DNA of 43,505 bases from Bryobacterales bacterium. Its GTDB lineage: Bacteria > Acidobacteriota > Terriglobia > Bryobacterales > Bryobacteraceae. The stretch covers positions 1 to 43,505 of the forward strand of contig DAIDHC010000201.1 in assembly GCA_027452065.1 (NCBI GenBank), in the 5' to 3' direction. Numbering within the stretch: position 1 is the stretch's first letter; each line of letters starts with the position of its first letter. The translations under genes and the position numbers were made by a program. The notes under the pieces are model-generated. The model did no database searches, was not told the DNA's origin, and worked only from the letters and a program-made list of their open reading frames with translations. Below, piece by piece: positions 27,555 through 35,733 of the stretch.

Positions 27555-29780
27555 ATGAGCAGGCCGTGGGTTTTGATCGCGGCAGGAGCGCTGGCGATAG
27601 CGGCTCGAGGCGAACAGTTGAGCTGCCAGACGCAGGGTTACCACGCCCAGGATGGCCTGCGCGCGAGCCAGGTCAGCGGCAGAGTGGAGTTCGATTGGGA
27701 GGGAGCGGCGGGAAGCCGTCTCAAAGCCGTCTTCCACATTTCAGAGGGAGTGCCCATGGTGTCGGAACTGGCTGCGCGCGAAGGAGCGGGCCCTTGGGTG
27801 GAGTTGGGGCGCAACCTGAAGCCGGAGTTTGACGTGACGACGGGGCGAAGGCGGCTGTCGGAACAGCAGATGGCTCCGCTGCGGCAGTTGGGAGTGGCAC
27901 TGACGCCGGACGTGGTGGCGCGCGAGCAGTGGTTCGCCTTCTGGGATGCACCCTTGATGATTCCGGGCGCGCCGGGAACCAATCTCGACTTGCCGCGCAG
28001 GGTGGAGGAAATCCGGCGCGACCACGCGGAGTTTCACTCCGGCGCCTGCACCCTCGGCACGGACGGGGCGCGGTTGTGGGTGGAGTTCCCGGGGCTCAAG
28101 CTGGGAATTTTTTCGGGTTCGCTGCGCTACACCGTGTACCGCGGAACCAACCTTCTCCGCCAGGAGGCGATTGCAAAAACGGAGGAGCCGTCGGTGGCCT
28201 ATAAATATGACGCCGGCCTGGACGGCTTCGGGACCGGCGTGGGCACGAAAATTGTTTGGCGCGATACGGCCCGGGCGTGGCAGCAGTACGCCTTCGGAGG
28301 GGCGCCCAACACCGGTCCGGTGGCGCTCAAAGCGCGAAACCGGCTGGCGATTGTAGAAACGAATGGCGGATCGCTCGCCGTTTTTCCGCCGCCGCACAAG
28401 TTTTTCTTCGCACGTGAAATTGAGACCAACCTCGGCTACGTGTATTACCGGAAGGACTCGGAACGAGGGTTCGCGGTGGGAGTGCGGCAGGCCGAGCGCG
28501 AAGAGCCCTACCGGCCGTACGGCGTCTCCGAGGCGGAGTGGGAGCGGCGGGTGCACGAGGCGCGGCACGACATCAATAATTTTGCACTCTACAATGCGCC
28601 GCCGGGCTCGATGCAGCACATGCCGGTGTACTTCTACTTGAGCGCCCGGTCGGCCCGGCACGCGCAGCAGGCGGTTCTCGCCTTCACGCACCATGACCGG
28701 TTCCAGCCGCCGCCGGGCTACCACGTGCTGACGAGCCATTTTCACATGCACTTCAACGAGCAGCTTTCCGACGCGGGCACGATGGATCTGCAGCCGAGCT
28801 GGCTGCAGGTTTTTCGCGGGCTTGGGATCAACATCGTCGTCCTGGCCGATTTTCACTCCGACTCTCATCCGAACGATCCCGGACCGGTGCGCTTCGCCGA
28901 GCAGAAGGTGTACTTCGAGGGCTGCCGCCGCTTTTCCGACGACGGTTTTCTGCTGGTGCCCGGAGAGGAGGCCGACGCCCATTTCGGCGGGCATTACATG
29001 ACGCTGCTGCCGCGCCCGGTGTACTGGTCCCACGTCCGCGGGGCGGGCCAGAGCTTTGTTGAGCAGGATCCGGCGTACGGAAAGGTCTACCTCACCGGCT
29101 CGCCCGAAGACGAACTCGAAATGCTGAAGCGCGAGGGAGGACTGATGTGGCAGGCGCATCCGCGAACCAAGGGCTCGGCGGGCTATCCGGACGCCGTGCG
29201 GAGCCAGCCGCATTTCCTGAGCGACCGTTTCCTGGGAGGGTCGTTCCAGTCGCTGCCGGTGGACCAGAGCGAGAAAAGGCTGTGCGAGCAGCGCTGTCTG
29301 GGGCTGCTCGACGACATGAACAACTGGGCGGGGCCCAAGTACATGCTGGCCGAGGGCGACACTTATATGAAGTATCCGGACGACGAAACCTATCCGCAGT
29401 TGATTGTGAACTTCGTCAAGCTGCCGCGGGTACCGTCCTTTGACGGCGACTGGAGTCCGATCACGCGGGCGCTGCGGGCGGGTGATTATTTTGTTTCCAG
29501 CGGCGAGGTGCTGCTGCCCCAGGCCGGCATCGAAGGGACCGGGCCGCGGCGGGTGTTCGCGGCGACGGTGGAATGGACCTTCCCGCTCGATTTCGTCGAA
29601 CTCGTCTGGGGCGACGGCCAATCGACCGGGCGGAAGATCGTCGCGGCGACGGAACTGCCGCCGTTTGGCCGCCACCGTTTCGAAATTCCCTTCGAGGCGG
29701 CGGGAAAGAAATGGGTACGCTTCGCGGCCTGGGACTCGGCCGGCAACGGCGCTTTCACGCAGCCCGCGCACCTGCGTTGA
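27555..29780 (+). CDS. Secreted PHP/CehA-like putative metal-dependent hydrolase
   Basis: From ATG 27555, preceded by GGAAGGAGCG, the protein has 741 residues and a short signal peptide ending near IAARGEQ. The N-terminal 380 residues appear beta-rich and I cannot assign them. The second half has features of the PHP superfamily: SHFHMHFNEQ, ADFHSDSHPND, PGEEADAHFGGHYM and MWQAHPRTKG give a run of His, Asp and Glu suited to binding two or three metals. The C-terminal 90 residues look like a beta-sandwich. PHP enzymes include phosphatases and phosphoesterases; the substrate here is unknown. In-frame starts at TTG 27510 and ATG 27525 would add residues before the signal and fall in or next to the palindrome. 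Confidence 0.7.
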   Translation: MSRPWVLIAAGALAIAARGEQLSCQTQGYHAQDGLRASQVSGRVEFDWEGAAGSRLKAVFHISEGVPMVSELAAREGAGPWVELGRNLKPEFDVTTGRRRLSEQQMAPLRQLGVALTPDVVAREQWFAFWDAPLMIPGAPGTNLDLPRRVEEIRRDHAEFHSGACTLGTDGARLWVEFPGLKLGIFSGSLRYTVYRGTNLLRQEAIAKTEEPSVAYKYDAGLDGFGTGVGTKIVWRDTARAWQQYAFGGAPNTGPVALKARNRLAIVETNGGSLAVFPPPHKFFFAREIETNLGYVYYRKDSERGFAVGVRQAEREEPYRPYGVSEAEWERRVHEARHDINNFALYNAPPGSMQHMPVYFYLSARSARHAQQAVLAFTHHDRFQPPPGYHVLTSHFHMHFNEQLSDAGTMDLQPSWLQVFRGLGINIVVLADFHSDSHPNDPGPVRFAEQKVYFEGCRRFSDDGFLLVPGEEADAHFGGHYMTLLPRPVYWSHVRGAGQSFVEQDPAYGKVYLTGSPEDELEMLKREGGLMWQAHPRTKGSAGYPDAVRSQPHFLSDRFLGGSFQSLPVDQSEKRLCEQRCLGLLDDMNNWAGPKYMLAEGDTYMKYPDDETYPQLIVNFVKLPRVPSFDGDWSPITRALRAGDYFVSSGEVLLPQAGIEGTGPRRVFAATVEWTFPLDFVELVWGDGQSTGRKIVAATELPPFGRHRFEIPFEAAGKKWVRFAAWDSAGNGAFTQPAHLR

Positions 29781-29830
29781 CCGGGCGCGGGACGCCCCGC
29801 GAGCCCGGCGGCATCCGATCAACCGCTAGA

Positions 29831-30865
29831 ATGAAAGAGATCTCCTCCATGCACCGGAACCTTGCGCTTCTTCTCGCCGCGGCGGCACTTCTTTCCGCGT
29901 GCAAGCATTCGATCCCGGAGAACGTGGCCGCCACGGTCAACGGCCGGCCGATCACCTATACCGAGCTGGAGAAGCAGTACGGCGCCCAGTTTCCGAACCC
30001 GGAGAACCCGAGTGAAGACCAGGCCAAGGTGCAGAAGCTGGAAGTGCTGCGGAACATGATCGACAGCGAGATCATGCTGCAGCGAGCCGAGAAACTGGGG
30101 CTGATGGCCACTGACGCCGACGTCGAGGCGCGGTTCGCCGAGTTGAAGGCGCCGTTCACGCAGGAAGAATTCCAGAAGCAGCTTACCTCGAAAAAGATGA
30201 CCGCCGAGGAATTCCGCGCCGAGATCCGGCGGCAGTTGAGCGTGAAGAAGCTGTTCAATAAAGAAATCACCTCGCATATCTCGATCACCGACAAAGAGGT
30301 GTCCGACTTCTACAATGCGAACCGCTCGACGTTCAACTTCCCGGAGCCGCGGCTGGACATCGCGCAGATACTGGTGACGCCGACCCCGGATCCGAACGTC
30401 CACAATTTGAAAAACGACAAAGCGAAGACCGAGGAAGAGGCGCGGCAGAAGATCGAGATGATTCTGAACCGGGCGCGGCAGGGCGAGGACTTTGGGATGC
30501 TGGCGCAGAACTATTCCGAGGATCCGAATTCGGCTCCCAACGGCGGGGATCTGGGCTTCATTCCGGAGTCGGCGCTCGAGAAGGCGAGCCCGGAGTTGAG
30601 GAAAGCGATCAGCAATGTTCCGGTGGGCCAGATGACCCCGGTCATCCACACCAGCGACGGGTACCGGATCCTGAAAATCATTTCGCGCGAGCCGGCCGGG
30701 CAGAGGGACTTGAGCGACCCCAGGGTGCAGCAGACCATACGCGAGACGCTGCTGAACCGGAAGGATCAACTGCTGCGGAACGCCTATTACGAGGTGGCGC
30801 GAAACGAGGCGAAGGTGGTGGACTACTTTGCGTTGTCGATCACCGAGGGGATGGGGAAGAAGTAA
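29831..30865 (+). CDS. Peptidylprolyl isomerase lipoprotein (SurA/PrsA-like parvulin)
   Basis: The protein has about 344 residues. A lipobox LSAC follows a hydrophobic stretch, so it is probably anchored in a membrane facing the periplasm. Residues about 30-170 match the SurA N-terminal chaperone domain (VAATVNGRPITYTELEKQYG). Residues about 175-320 match a parvulin domain, with RQGEDFGMLAQNYSEDP, GGDLGFIP and TPVIHTSDGYRILKI. It likely assists folding of outer-membrane or secreted proteins. ATG 29849 gives a tidier signal peptide (MHRNLALLLAAAALLSAC) and is an equally plausible start; a TAGAAT hexamer at 29826..29831 could be its -10. Confidence 0.88.
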   Translation: MKEISSMHRNLALLLAAAALLSACKHSIPENVAATVNGRPITYTELEKQYGAQFPNPENPSEDQAKVQKLEVLRNMIDSEIMLQRAEKLGLMATDADVEARFAELKAPFTQEEFQKQLTSKKMTAEEFRAEIRRQLSVKKLFNKEITSHISITDKEVSDFYNANRSTFNFPEPRLDIAQILVTPTPDPNVHNLKNDKAKTEEEARQKIEMILNRARQGEDFGMLAQNYSEDPNSAPNGGDLGFIPESALEKASPELRKAISNVPVGQMTPVIHTSDGYRILKIISREPAGQRDLSDPRVQQTIRETLLNRKDQLLRNAYYEVARNEAKVVDYFALSITEGMGKK

Positions 30866-30887
30866 GGGCGCGGCGGCCTGGAGCCGG

Positions 30888-31884
30888 ATGACCGACTCCA
30901 TCCGTCCCGGCGTGATTGCGAAATTCTTTCATGCGGAGAAGGTCCGGGAAATCCTGAAGGAAATCCCGCGCGCCGGCATCCGCGAACGGGATCTGCCGGC
31001 GCACGTGGTCGTGTGCTACGTCATCGCCTTGGCGATGTACATGCGTTCGTCTTATCGCGAAGTCCTGCGCTGTTTGCTGGAGGGCGCGCAGTGGCTGCCG
31101 GACCTTTCCACCACCGTAAGGGTGGCCGGCAAGTCGTGTATTTCGCAAGCCCGCAGACGCTTGGGCGTCGATGCGCGCGGGGCGGCATGGAGAACCGCAA
31201 TCAGGAGCAGCAACTGGACCTTGGACACCGCCGATACGGTGGACAACGAAAGGGCCTTCGGTAGCCCCGGCGCCGGCCGCGGCTCCCGCGCTTTCCCCCC
31301 AATTCGCTTTTTGGCGCTGTCGGAGAATGGAACCCACGTGCTGTGGGCCGCGCGGATGGAGCGATACGCCACCGGCGGGATCACGCTGGCCCACGACGTC
31401 GTGCCCGCGCTTCACCCAGGAATGCTGTGCCGGGCGGACCGGTTTTTCCCCAGCTACGGACGGTGGCAGAAGGCGGCGCAAACCGGCGCCGATCTGCTGT
31501 GGCGGACGCGGCGCAATGCGCGTCTGGACCCGGACCGGCGCTTGTCCGATGGTTCTTACTTGATCCGCATTTGCGCCTCGACTTCCGACCGCCGGAACCA
31601 ACGGAAGGGCATTGTGGTACGGGTGATCGACTATCGCCTGAACAACGTCGAAGGCGCCGAGCCGGTCTATCGGTTGATCACGACCATCCTGGACCCCACC
31701 CAGGCTCCCGCCAAAGAACTGGCGGCGCTTTACCACGAACGCCGGGAAACAGAAACCGCACCCGACCAACCGGATTCAGGCTGGCGGAGTAAAGCGGAAG
31801 ATGAGTTACCATCCAATGCGGCCGCGGAAGCGCCCGAAAACGCGCCGGCTCAATTTCGCTAAGCGAATCAGGATTGTTCAGTGA
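30888..31884 (+). pseudogene. Decayed IS4-family transposase
   Basis: The N-terminus (MTDSIRPGVIAKFF, then ERDLPAHVVVCYVIALAMYM) is that of IS4-type transposases. TLDTADTVDNERAFGSPG, LHPGMLCRADRFFPSYGRW, YRLITTILDPTQAPAKELAA and LYHERRETE follow, but several hallmark residues are changed: the usual ADRGF is ADRFF and HERWEIE is HERRETE. The segment before the first catalytic Asp is shortened. After HERRETE the frame is lost, and the typical basic C-terminus (GGVKRKMSYHPMRPRKRPKT) is found one frame over, ending at TGA 31882. About 100 residues are missing at that junction. It lies 22 bases after the isomerase gene and 12 bases from the M28 stop. I saw no clear terminal inverted repeats. Confidence 0.8.
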
Positions 31885-31896
31885 ACGGTCTTGGGG

Positions 31897-33261
31897 CTAA
31901 TAGGTCTCGATTTTCTGGAGCGCGCGGGGGCGGAAGACGTAGGGCGACACGAGGCTTTCGTTGCCGTCGTTGTCGATGGCTTTCACGCCGAGGACGACGT
32001 CGTCGATGGAGAAGTTGGGCAGGGTGAATTCGGTGACCGGGCCGGCGTAGATTTCGCGTTCCCAGAAGGGGGCCAGAGTGGAGCGGACGGTGACGACGTA
32101 GCCGGCCAGGGAGGGCTCGGCGGGATCCTGCTTCCAGGCGAGTTTGGCGTCGTAGCCGGATTTGCCGCGGGTCAGCAAGGCGGCGAGTTCGCCTTTGTGC
32201 TCGCCTTTTTCGACGACCCGGTCGACGATCGGGGCCAGCGGAGCGAAGGCGAGCTCGGCGGCGGCGGCTGCGTTGAGGCGGGCCACTCGAGTCGCGTATT
32301 CGGGCGAGGTGTTTTCGAAGGTGTCGGTGACGGTGTGCTGGTGGGAGTAGTTTTCGCTGGGCGTCGTGAGGCGGACGGCGGCAAAGCCGGCCTGGTTGAG
32401 CGGCGTGTGGTCGCCGCCGCGGAAGAAGCGGTCGGCGCGGAAGACGAGATCGACGCCGAGGGAAGGGACGTAGAGGAGGCCGGCGTCGCGGATGTAGCGG
32501 GCGAGCTCGCGGGACGGGCTGTCGATGGGGTCTTCGGAGAAGACGCGGACGCTCGTGTTGTTCTCCATGCCGTTGCCGGCGACGATGCTGCCGATGATGT
32601 CGTTGTTGAGCACGGCGTCGATTTTCCAGTGCTCGTCGTGTGCGTGGGCGGCGAACAGGGATGCGCCGATCAGGCCTTCCTCCTCGCCGGCGAAGGCGGC
32701 GAAGACGAGCGTGTTGTGGAAGTGGCGGGAAGAAAGCACCCGCGCCAGTTCGAGAACCGCGGCGGTGCCGCTGCCATCGTCGGTGACGCCGGGGGCGAAA
32801 GGCTCGGCGGCCGAGGCTGTGTAATCGACTTCCGGTGGGCTGGTGTTGGGCTTGCGGTGCAGGACAAGGGAGTCGTAGTGGCCGGTGACGAGGATGAGAC
32901 GGTCGGGATGGACGTCGCCGGGAAGGGTGGCGACGACGTTGACCAGCTCGGTATCGCGGACGACGCGGCCCTGTTTTTTGACGTGGTAGGAATCAAAGCG
33001 GACCTGGAGGCGCGGGCTGTAGCTTTTGAACTGATCGAAGATCCACTGGCGGGCGGCGCCGATGCCGGTGGAGGGGCTGGAGGCATCCGAGGCGATGTGG
33101 CGGGTGCGGAAGCTCTCGAGTTTCTTCTCGATGGCGGCGATGTTGTCGGCCGAGACCTCGGAGACGGCGCGGGCGATTTCGGGGTTGACGGCGTGGAACT
33201 CGGCGCGGGCGGGGGTCAGGAGGGCGGCGGCGAGAAGGCAGGCGGAAACAAATTTGGGCAT
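31897..33261 (-). CDS. Secreted M28-family zinc peptidase with fibronectin-like C-terminus
   Basis: From ATG 33261, 454 residues with a signal peptide (MPKFVSACLLAAALLTPARA). The M28 aminopeptidase core runs about residues 75-330: LVTGHYDSL with a zinc His, APGVTDDGSGTAAVLELA with the bridging Asp, FAGEEEGLIGA with the catalytic Glu pair, LNNDIIGS with another zinc ligand, and a late SHQHT His. Residues about 365-450 resemble a fibronectin type III unit (GYVVTVRST through VVLGVKAIDNDGNESL). M28 enzymes release amino acids from peptide N-termini; export suggests extracellular or periplasmic peptide use. The open frame runs upstream to 33801 but only antisense to the MFS gene. Confidence 0.9.
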   Translation of the reverse strand: MPKFVSACLLAAALLTPARAEFHAVNPEIARAVSEVSADNIAAIEKKLESFRTRHIASDASSPSTGIGAARQWIFDQFKSYSPRLQVRFDSYHVKKQGRVVRDTELVNVVATLPGDVHPDRLILVTGHYDSLVLHRKPNTSPPEVDYTASAAEPFAPGVTDDGSGTAAVLELARVLSSRHFHNTLVFAAFAGEEEGLIGASLFAAHAHDEHWKIDAVLNNDIIGSIVAGNGMENNTSVRVFSEDPIDSPSRELARYIRDAGLLYVPSLGVDLVFRADRFFRGGDHTPLNQAGFAAVRLTTPSENYSHQHTVTDTFENTSPEYATRVARLNAAAAAELAFAPLAPIVDRVVEKGEHKGELAALLTRGKSGYDAKLAWKQDPAEPSLAGYVVTVRSTLAPFWEREIYAGPVTEFTLPNFSIDDVVLGVKAIDNDGNESLVSPYVFRPRALQKIETY

Positions 33262-33310
33262 GGCTGGATCGTGATAGGGCGGAAACGGAGGGCGGATTGT
33301 TACAGGGGGG

Positions 33311-34984
33311 TCATCGGTAAGTGGAGATCCAGTGCGAGACGGCGGGCGGGGCGGGGCCGCGGTGGAAGGACTGCGCGCGTTCCATGACGGCGAGGTCGGC
33401 CATGGTGGCGCGGGAGTGCTGGCGGAGGTGCTCGGCCCAGCTATCGACGAGGAAGGATTCGAGGAATCGCCCCGGGGAGGAGGCGTCTTCGAAGAGGCCC
33501 CACTGGACGCCTCCGTCGCGGCGGCGGATCTGCTCGACGCCGCGCATGGCGGCGCGGAAGTCGAGGTGGAAGGGTTGGTCGACGAAATATTCGACCATGA
33601 CGAGGACAGGTCCGTCGCCGGGGCGGGGCTGGACGACGACGTTGGGCTCGGGCCAATGGGAGGAGGGGCGGGTATCGATTTCGTCGGAGGCGTGGAGGGG
33701 TTTGCGGAGTGTGGCGGCGAGGCCGGCCAGGAGGGCGAAGCCGGAGGCGGCGAGAGAAACGCGGAGGCCGAAGCGTTCGGCGACGGCGCCCCACAGGACA
33801 CTGCCGAGCGCCATCGAGCCCTGGAACACGAAAATATAGACCGACATGCCGCGGGCGCGGACCCACTCGGGCAGCGCGGTTTGGGCGGCGGTATTGAAGC
33901 TGGACATGACGGTCATCCAGGCAGCGCCGCCGGCGAGAAGAAACAGGGCGACGACCAAGAACTGGTGTATCCAGGCGAGAGCGAGGGTGGCGAGGCTGAA
34001 GAGGCAGACGCCGGCGGCGACCAGGAGATTGACGTTGAACAGATGGCGGATGCGGCCGAGCAGGAAGGCTCCTCCGACCGAGCCCGCGCCGAGGCAGCCG
34101 AGCAGGATGCCGTAGCCGGTGCTTTCGCGATGGAGCTCGATTTTGGCGACCAGAGGGAGGATGGACCAGAGGCAACTGGCGGAGAAGACGAAGGCGGTGG
34201 AGCGGACCAGGACGGTGATCAGGGGCGGGGAATGACGGGTGTAGCGGATGCCGGCCAGGATGGCGGAGGCGACGCCCTCGCCGGAGGCGGGGACGAGATC
34301 GGGGGAGCGGCGCCAGTAATAAAGGACGACGACGACGCCGACGAAGGAGACGGCATTGAGGAGGAAGGCGACGCCGGGGTTGGTGGCGGCGACGACGAGG
34401 CCGCCGAGGGCGGGGCCGGCGGCGCGGGCGACGTTGAAGCCGACCGAGTTCATGGCGATGGCGGCGGGGAGCTCGTCGCGGGGGACGAGTTCGGGGACGA
34501 TGGCCTGCCAGGCGGGAGCGTTCATCGTAGCGCCGAGGCCGAGGGCGAAGGTGAGCCAGAGGATGCCCCAGGGGCCGATGCCGCCGGCCAGGCAGAGCCA
34601 GCCGAGTACGGCGGCGGCGGCGAGCATCCAGGTTTGAGTAATGATGAGGAGGCGGCGGCGGTCGGCGATATCGGCGACGGCGCCGGCGGGGATGCCGAGG
34701 AGGAAGACGGGGAGGTTGGTGGCGGTCTGGACGAGGGCGACCATGAGGGGCGAGGCGGACAGCGACGTCATGAGCCAGGCGGCGCCGACGTTTTGCATCC
34801 AGGTGCCGACGTTGGAGGCGACCGAGGCGATCCAGAGCCAGCGGAATACCTCGTGCGCCAGCGGGGACCAGGCGGAGCGTGGGCGGGCGGAGGCGGCGGG
34901 CAAGCCACTATTTTCGCAGAGTAGGGGCGCGGCTCCGGAGGGAGCGGCGCCGGTGGGCGCGCCGTTGGGTGACCGGCGGGTCAT
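33311..34984 (-). CDS. MFS exporter (MFS_3/EntS type) with fused C-terminal domain
   Basis: The protein has 557 residues. After a variable Ala/Pro-rich start, twelve transmembrane segments span about 45-435, beginning FRWLWIASVASNVGTWMQNV. GIPAGAVADIADRRRLLI is the MFS loop 2-3 motif. This matches the MFS_3 group that includes the enterobactin exporter EntS. Residues about 455-550 form an extra soluble domain (VVVQPRPGDGPVLVMVEYFV and DFRAAMRGVEQIRRRDGG) resembling a small ferredoxin-like or antibiotic-monooxygenase-type alpha/beta fold. The substrate is unknown. The true start may be nearer the first helix, since the first 35 residues are not conserved-looking. Its stop lies 49 bases from the M28 start on the same strand. 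Confidence 0.87.
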   Translation of the reverse strand: MTRRSPNGAPTGAAPSGAAPLLCENSGLPAASARPRSAWSPLAHEVFRWLWIASVASNVGTWMQNVGAAWLMTSLSASPLMVALVQTATNLPVFLLGIPAGAVADIADRRRLLIITQTWMLAAAAVLGWLCLAGGIGPWGILWLTFALGLGATMNAPAWQAIVPELVPRDELPAAIAMNSVGFNVARAAGPALGGLVVAATNPGVAFLLNAVSFVGVVVVLYYWRRSPDLVPASGEGVASAILAGIRYTRHSPPLITVLVRSTAFVFSASCLWSILPLVAKIELHRESTGYGILLGCLGAGSVGGAFLLGRIRHLFNVNLLVAAGVCLFSLATLALAWIHQFLVVALFLLAGGAAWMTVMSSFNTAAQTALPEWVRARGMSVYIFVFQGSMALGSVLWGAVAERFGLRVSLAASGFALLAGLAATLRKPLHASDEIDTRPSSHWPEPNVVVQPRPGDGPVLVMVEYFVDQPFHLDFRAAMRGVEQIRRRDGGVQWGLFEDASSPGRFLESFLVDSWAEHLRQHSRATMADLAVMERAQSFHRGPAPPAVSHWISTYR

Positions 34985-35058
34985 AAAGATGAAGACGAGG
35001 GGGCGGCCGCGGCGGAGAGCGCCGCCGGCGGAGCCGGGAGCGTTCGGCGCGGCGCGCG

Positions 35059-35211
35059 CTAGAGCTCGGGGCCGGCGTTTTCGAGAGCCTCGATGAGATC
35101 CATGATCTCCATATAATCGAGGAAATCGTCGGTTTCTTCTTCGGCGAGCGGTTCAAAAGCGGTCAGATCGTTTTGATTCATTTTCGGGTAGATTTGTTTC
35201 CGCATTGACAT
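35059..35211 (-). CDS. Small acidic hypothetical protein
   Basis: This 50-residue frame encodes a short basic start (MSMRKQIYPK) followed by a strongly acidic segment, roughly LAEEETDDFLDYMEIMDLIE, ending LENAGPEL. Codon use in the acidic half resembles real genes here. Starts at 35211, 35205 and 35181 are all possible and none has a Shine-Dalgarno. The frame stays open to 35499, but that part is low complexity. No family is recognised. It could be a small regulator, an anti-factor or a peptide precursor; there is no neighbour that decides. Confidence 0.35.
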   Translation of the reverse strand: MSMRKQIYPKMNQNDLTAFEPLAEEETDDFLDYMEIMDLIEALENAGPEL

Positions 35212-35733
35212 AGTGCAAATGAGGGCGAAATTGTCGCAGGCCGATGGGGCGGAGGCCGTGACGGAACGCGAGGAAAAACAGGCCTGAAATGTGCGCGCGC
35301 CGCCGGACCCAGAATCAGAGGCTTGGGAGGAAACCAGCGTCAGCGAGGCCGGAAAACGGGCTTCGGAAGCGATTTTTTGCGTCACCGGAGGAAGCGCAAC
35401 AGCGGAGGGAGAGGAGGAATCGGAATTCATGTGGAGAGGGAGCGGGCGGGCATCGGCGGCCGCGGCGCGGAGGTGCGTGTGTGAAGTTGATTTTCTCATC
35501 CGTGTTCAGTGTATCGGCGGCCCGTTCGGCGGCTTGAGAAGAAACGTCGTAAGTCGAGTGGCTGGACGGGGATGAGTGTTTCACGATTTTTGTGAACGCG
35601 AGTTAGGGCAAGTACGAAAGAGGTAGACGGTAGTAGGAACCGGGTGAGGGAGAGTGGAGTGAGAGGCAGTAAGGGTGTCGCGGGCGCGCGGGAGATGCGT
35701 CACCAACGGGGGCTGGTTCTGCAGCGCGGGGCG
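35212..35733. other. Intergenic, no convincing gene
   Basis: About 520 bases lie between the small acidic frame and the stop of the FG-GAP gene. Open frames on both strands have poor codon use and no domains. A short imperfect inverted repeat (TTCAC..GTGAA near 35583-35600) has no following T-run, so I do not call a terminator. Confidence 0.4.

Noticed and set aside
33332-34924. Long plus-strand frame opposite the MFS gene
   Set aside because: Gly/Asp/Glu-rich shadow of a clear twelve-helix transporter.
35203-35240. TTGACA near 35205 as a plus-strand promoter
   Set aside because: No acceptable -10 lies 16-18 bases downstream and no plus-strand gene follows.
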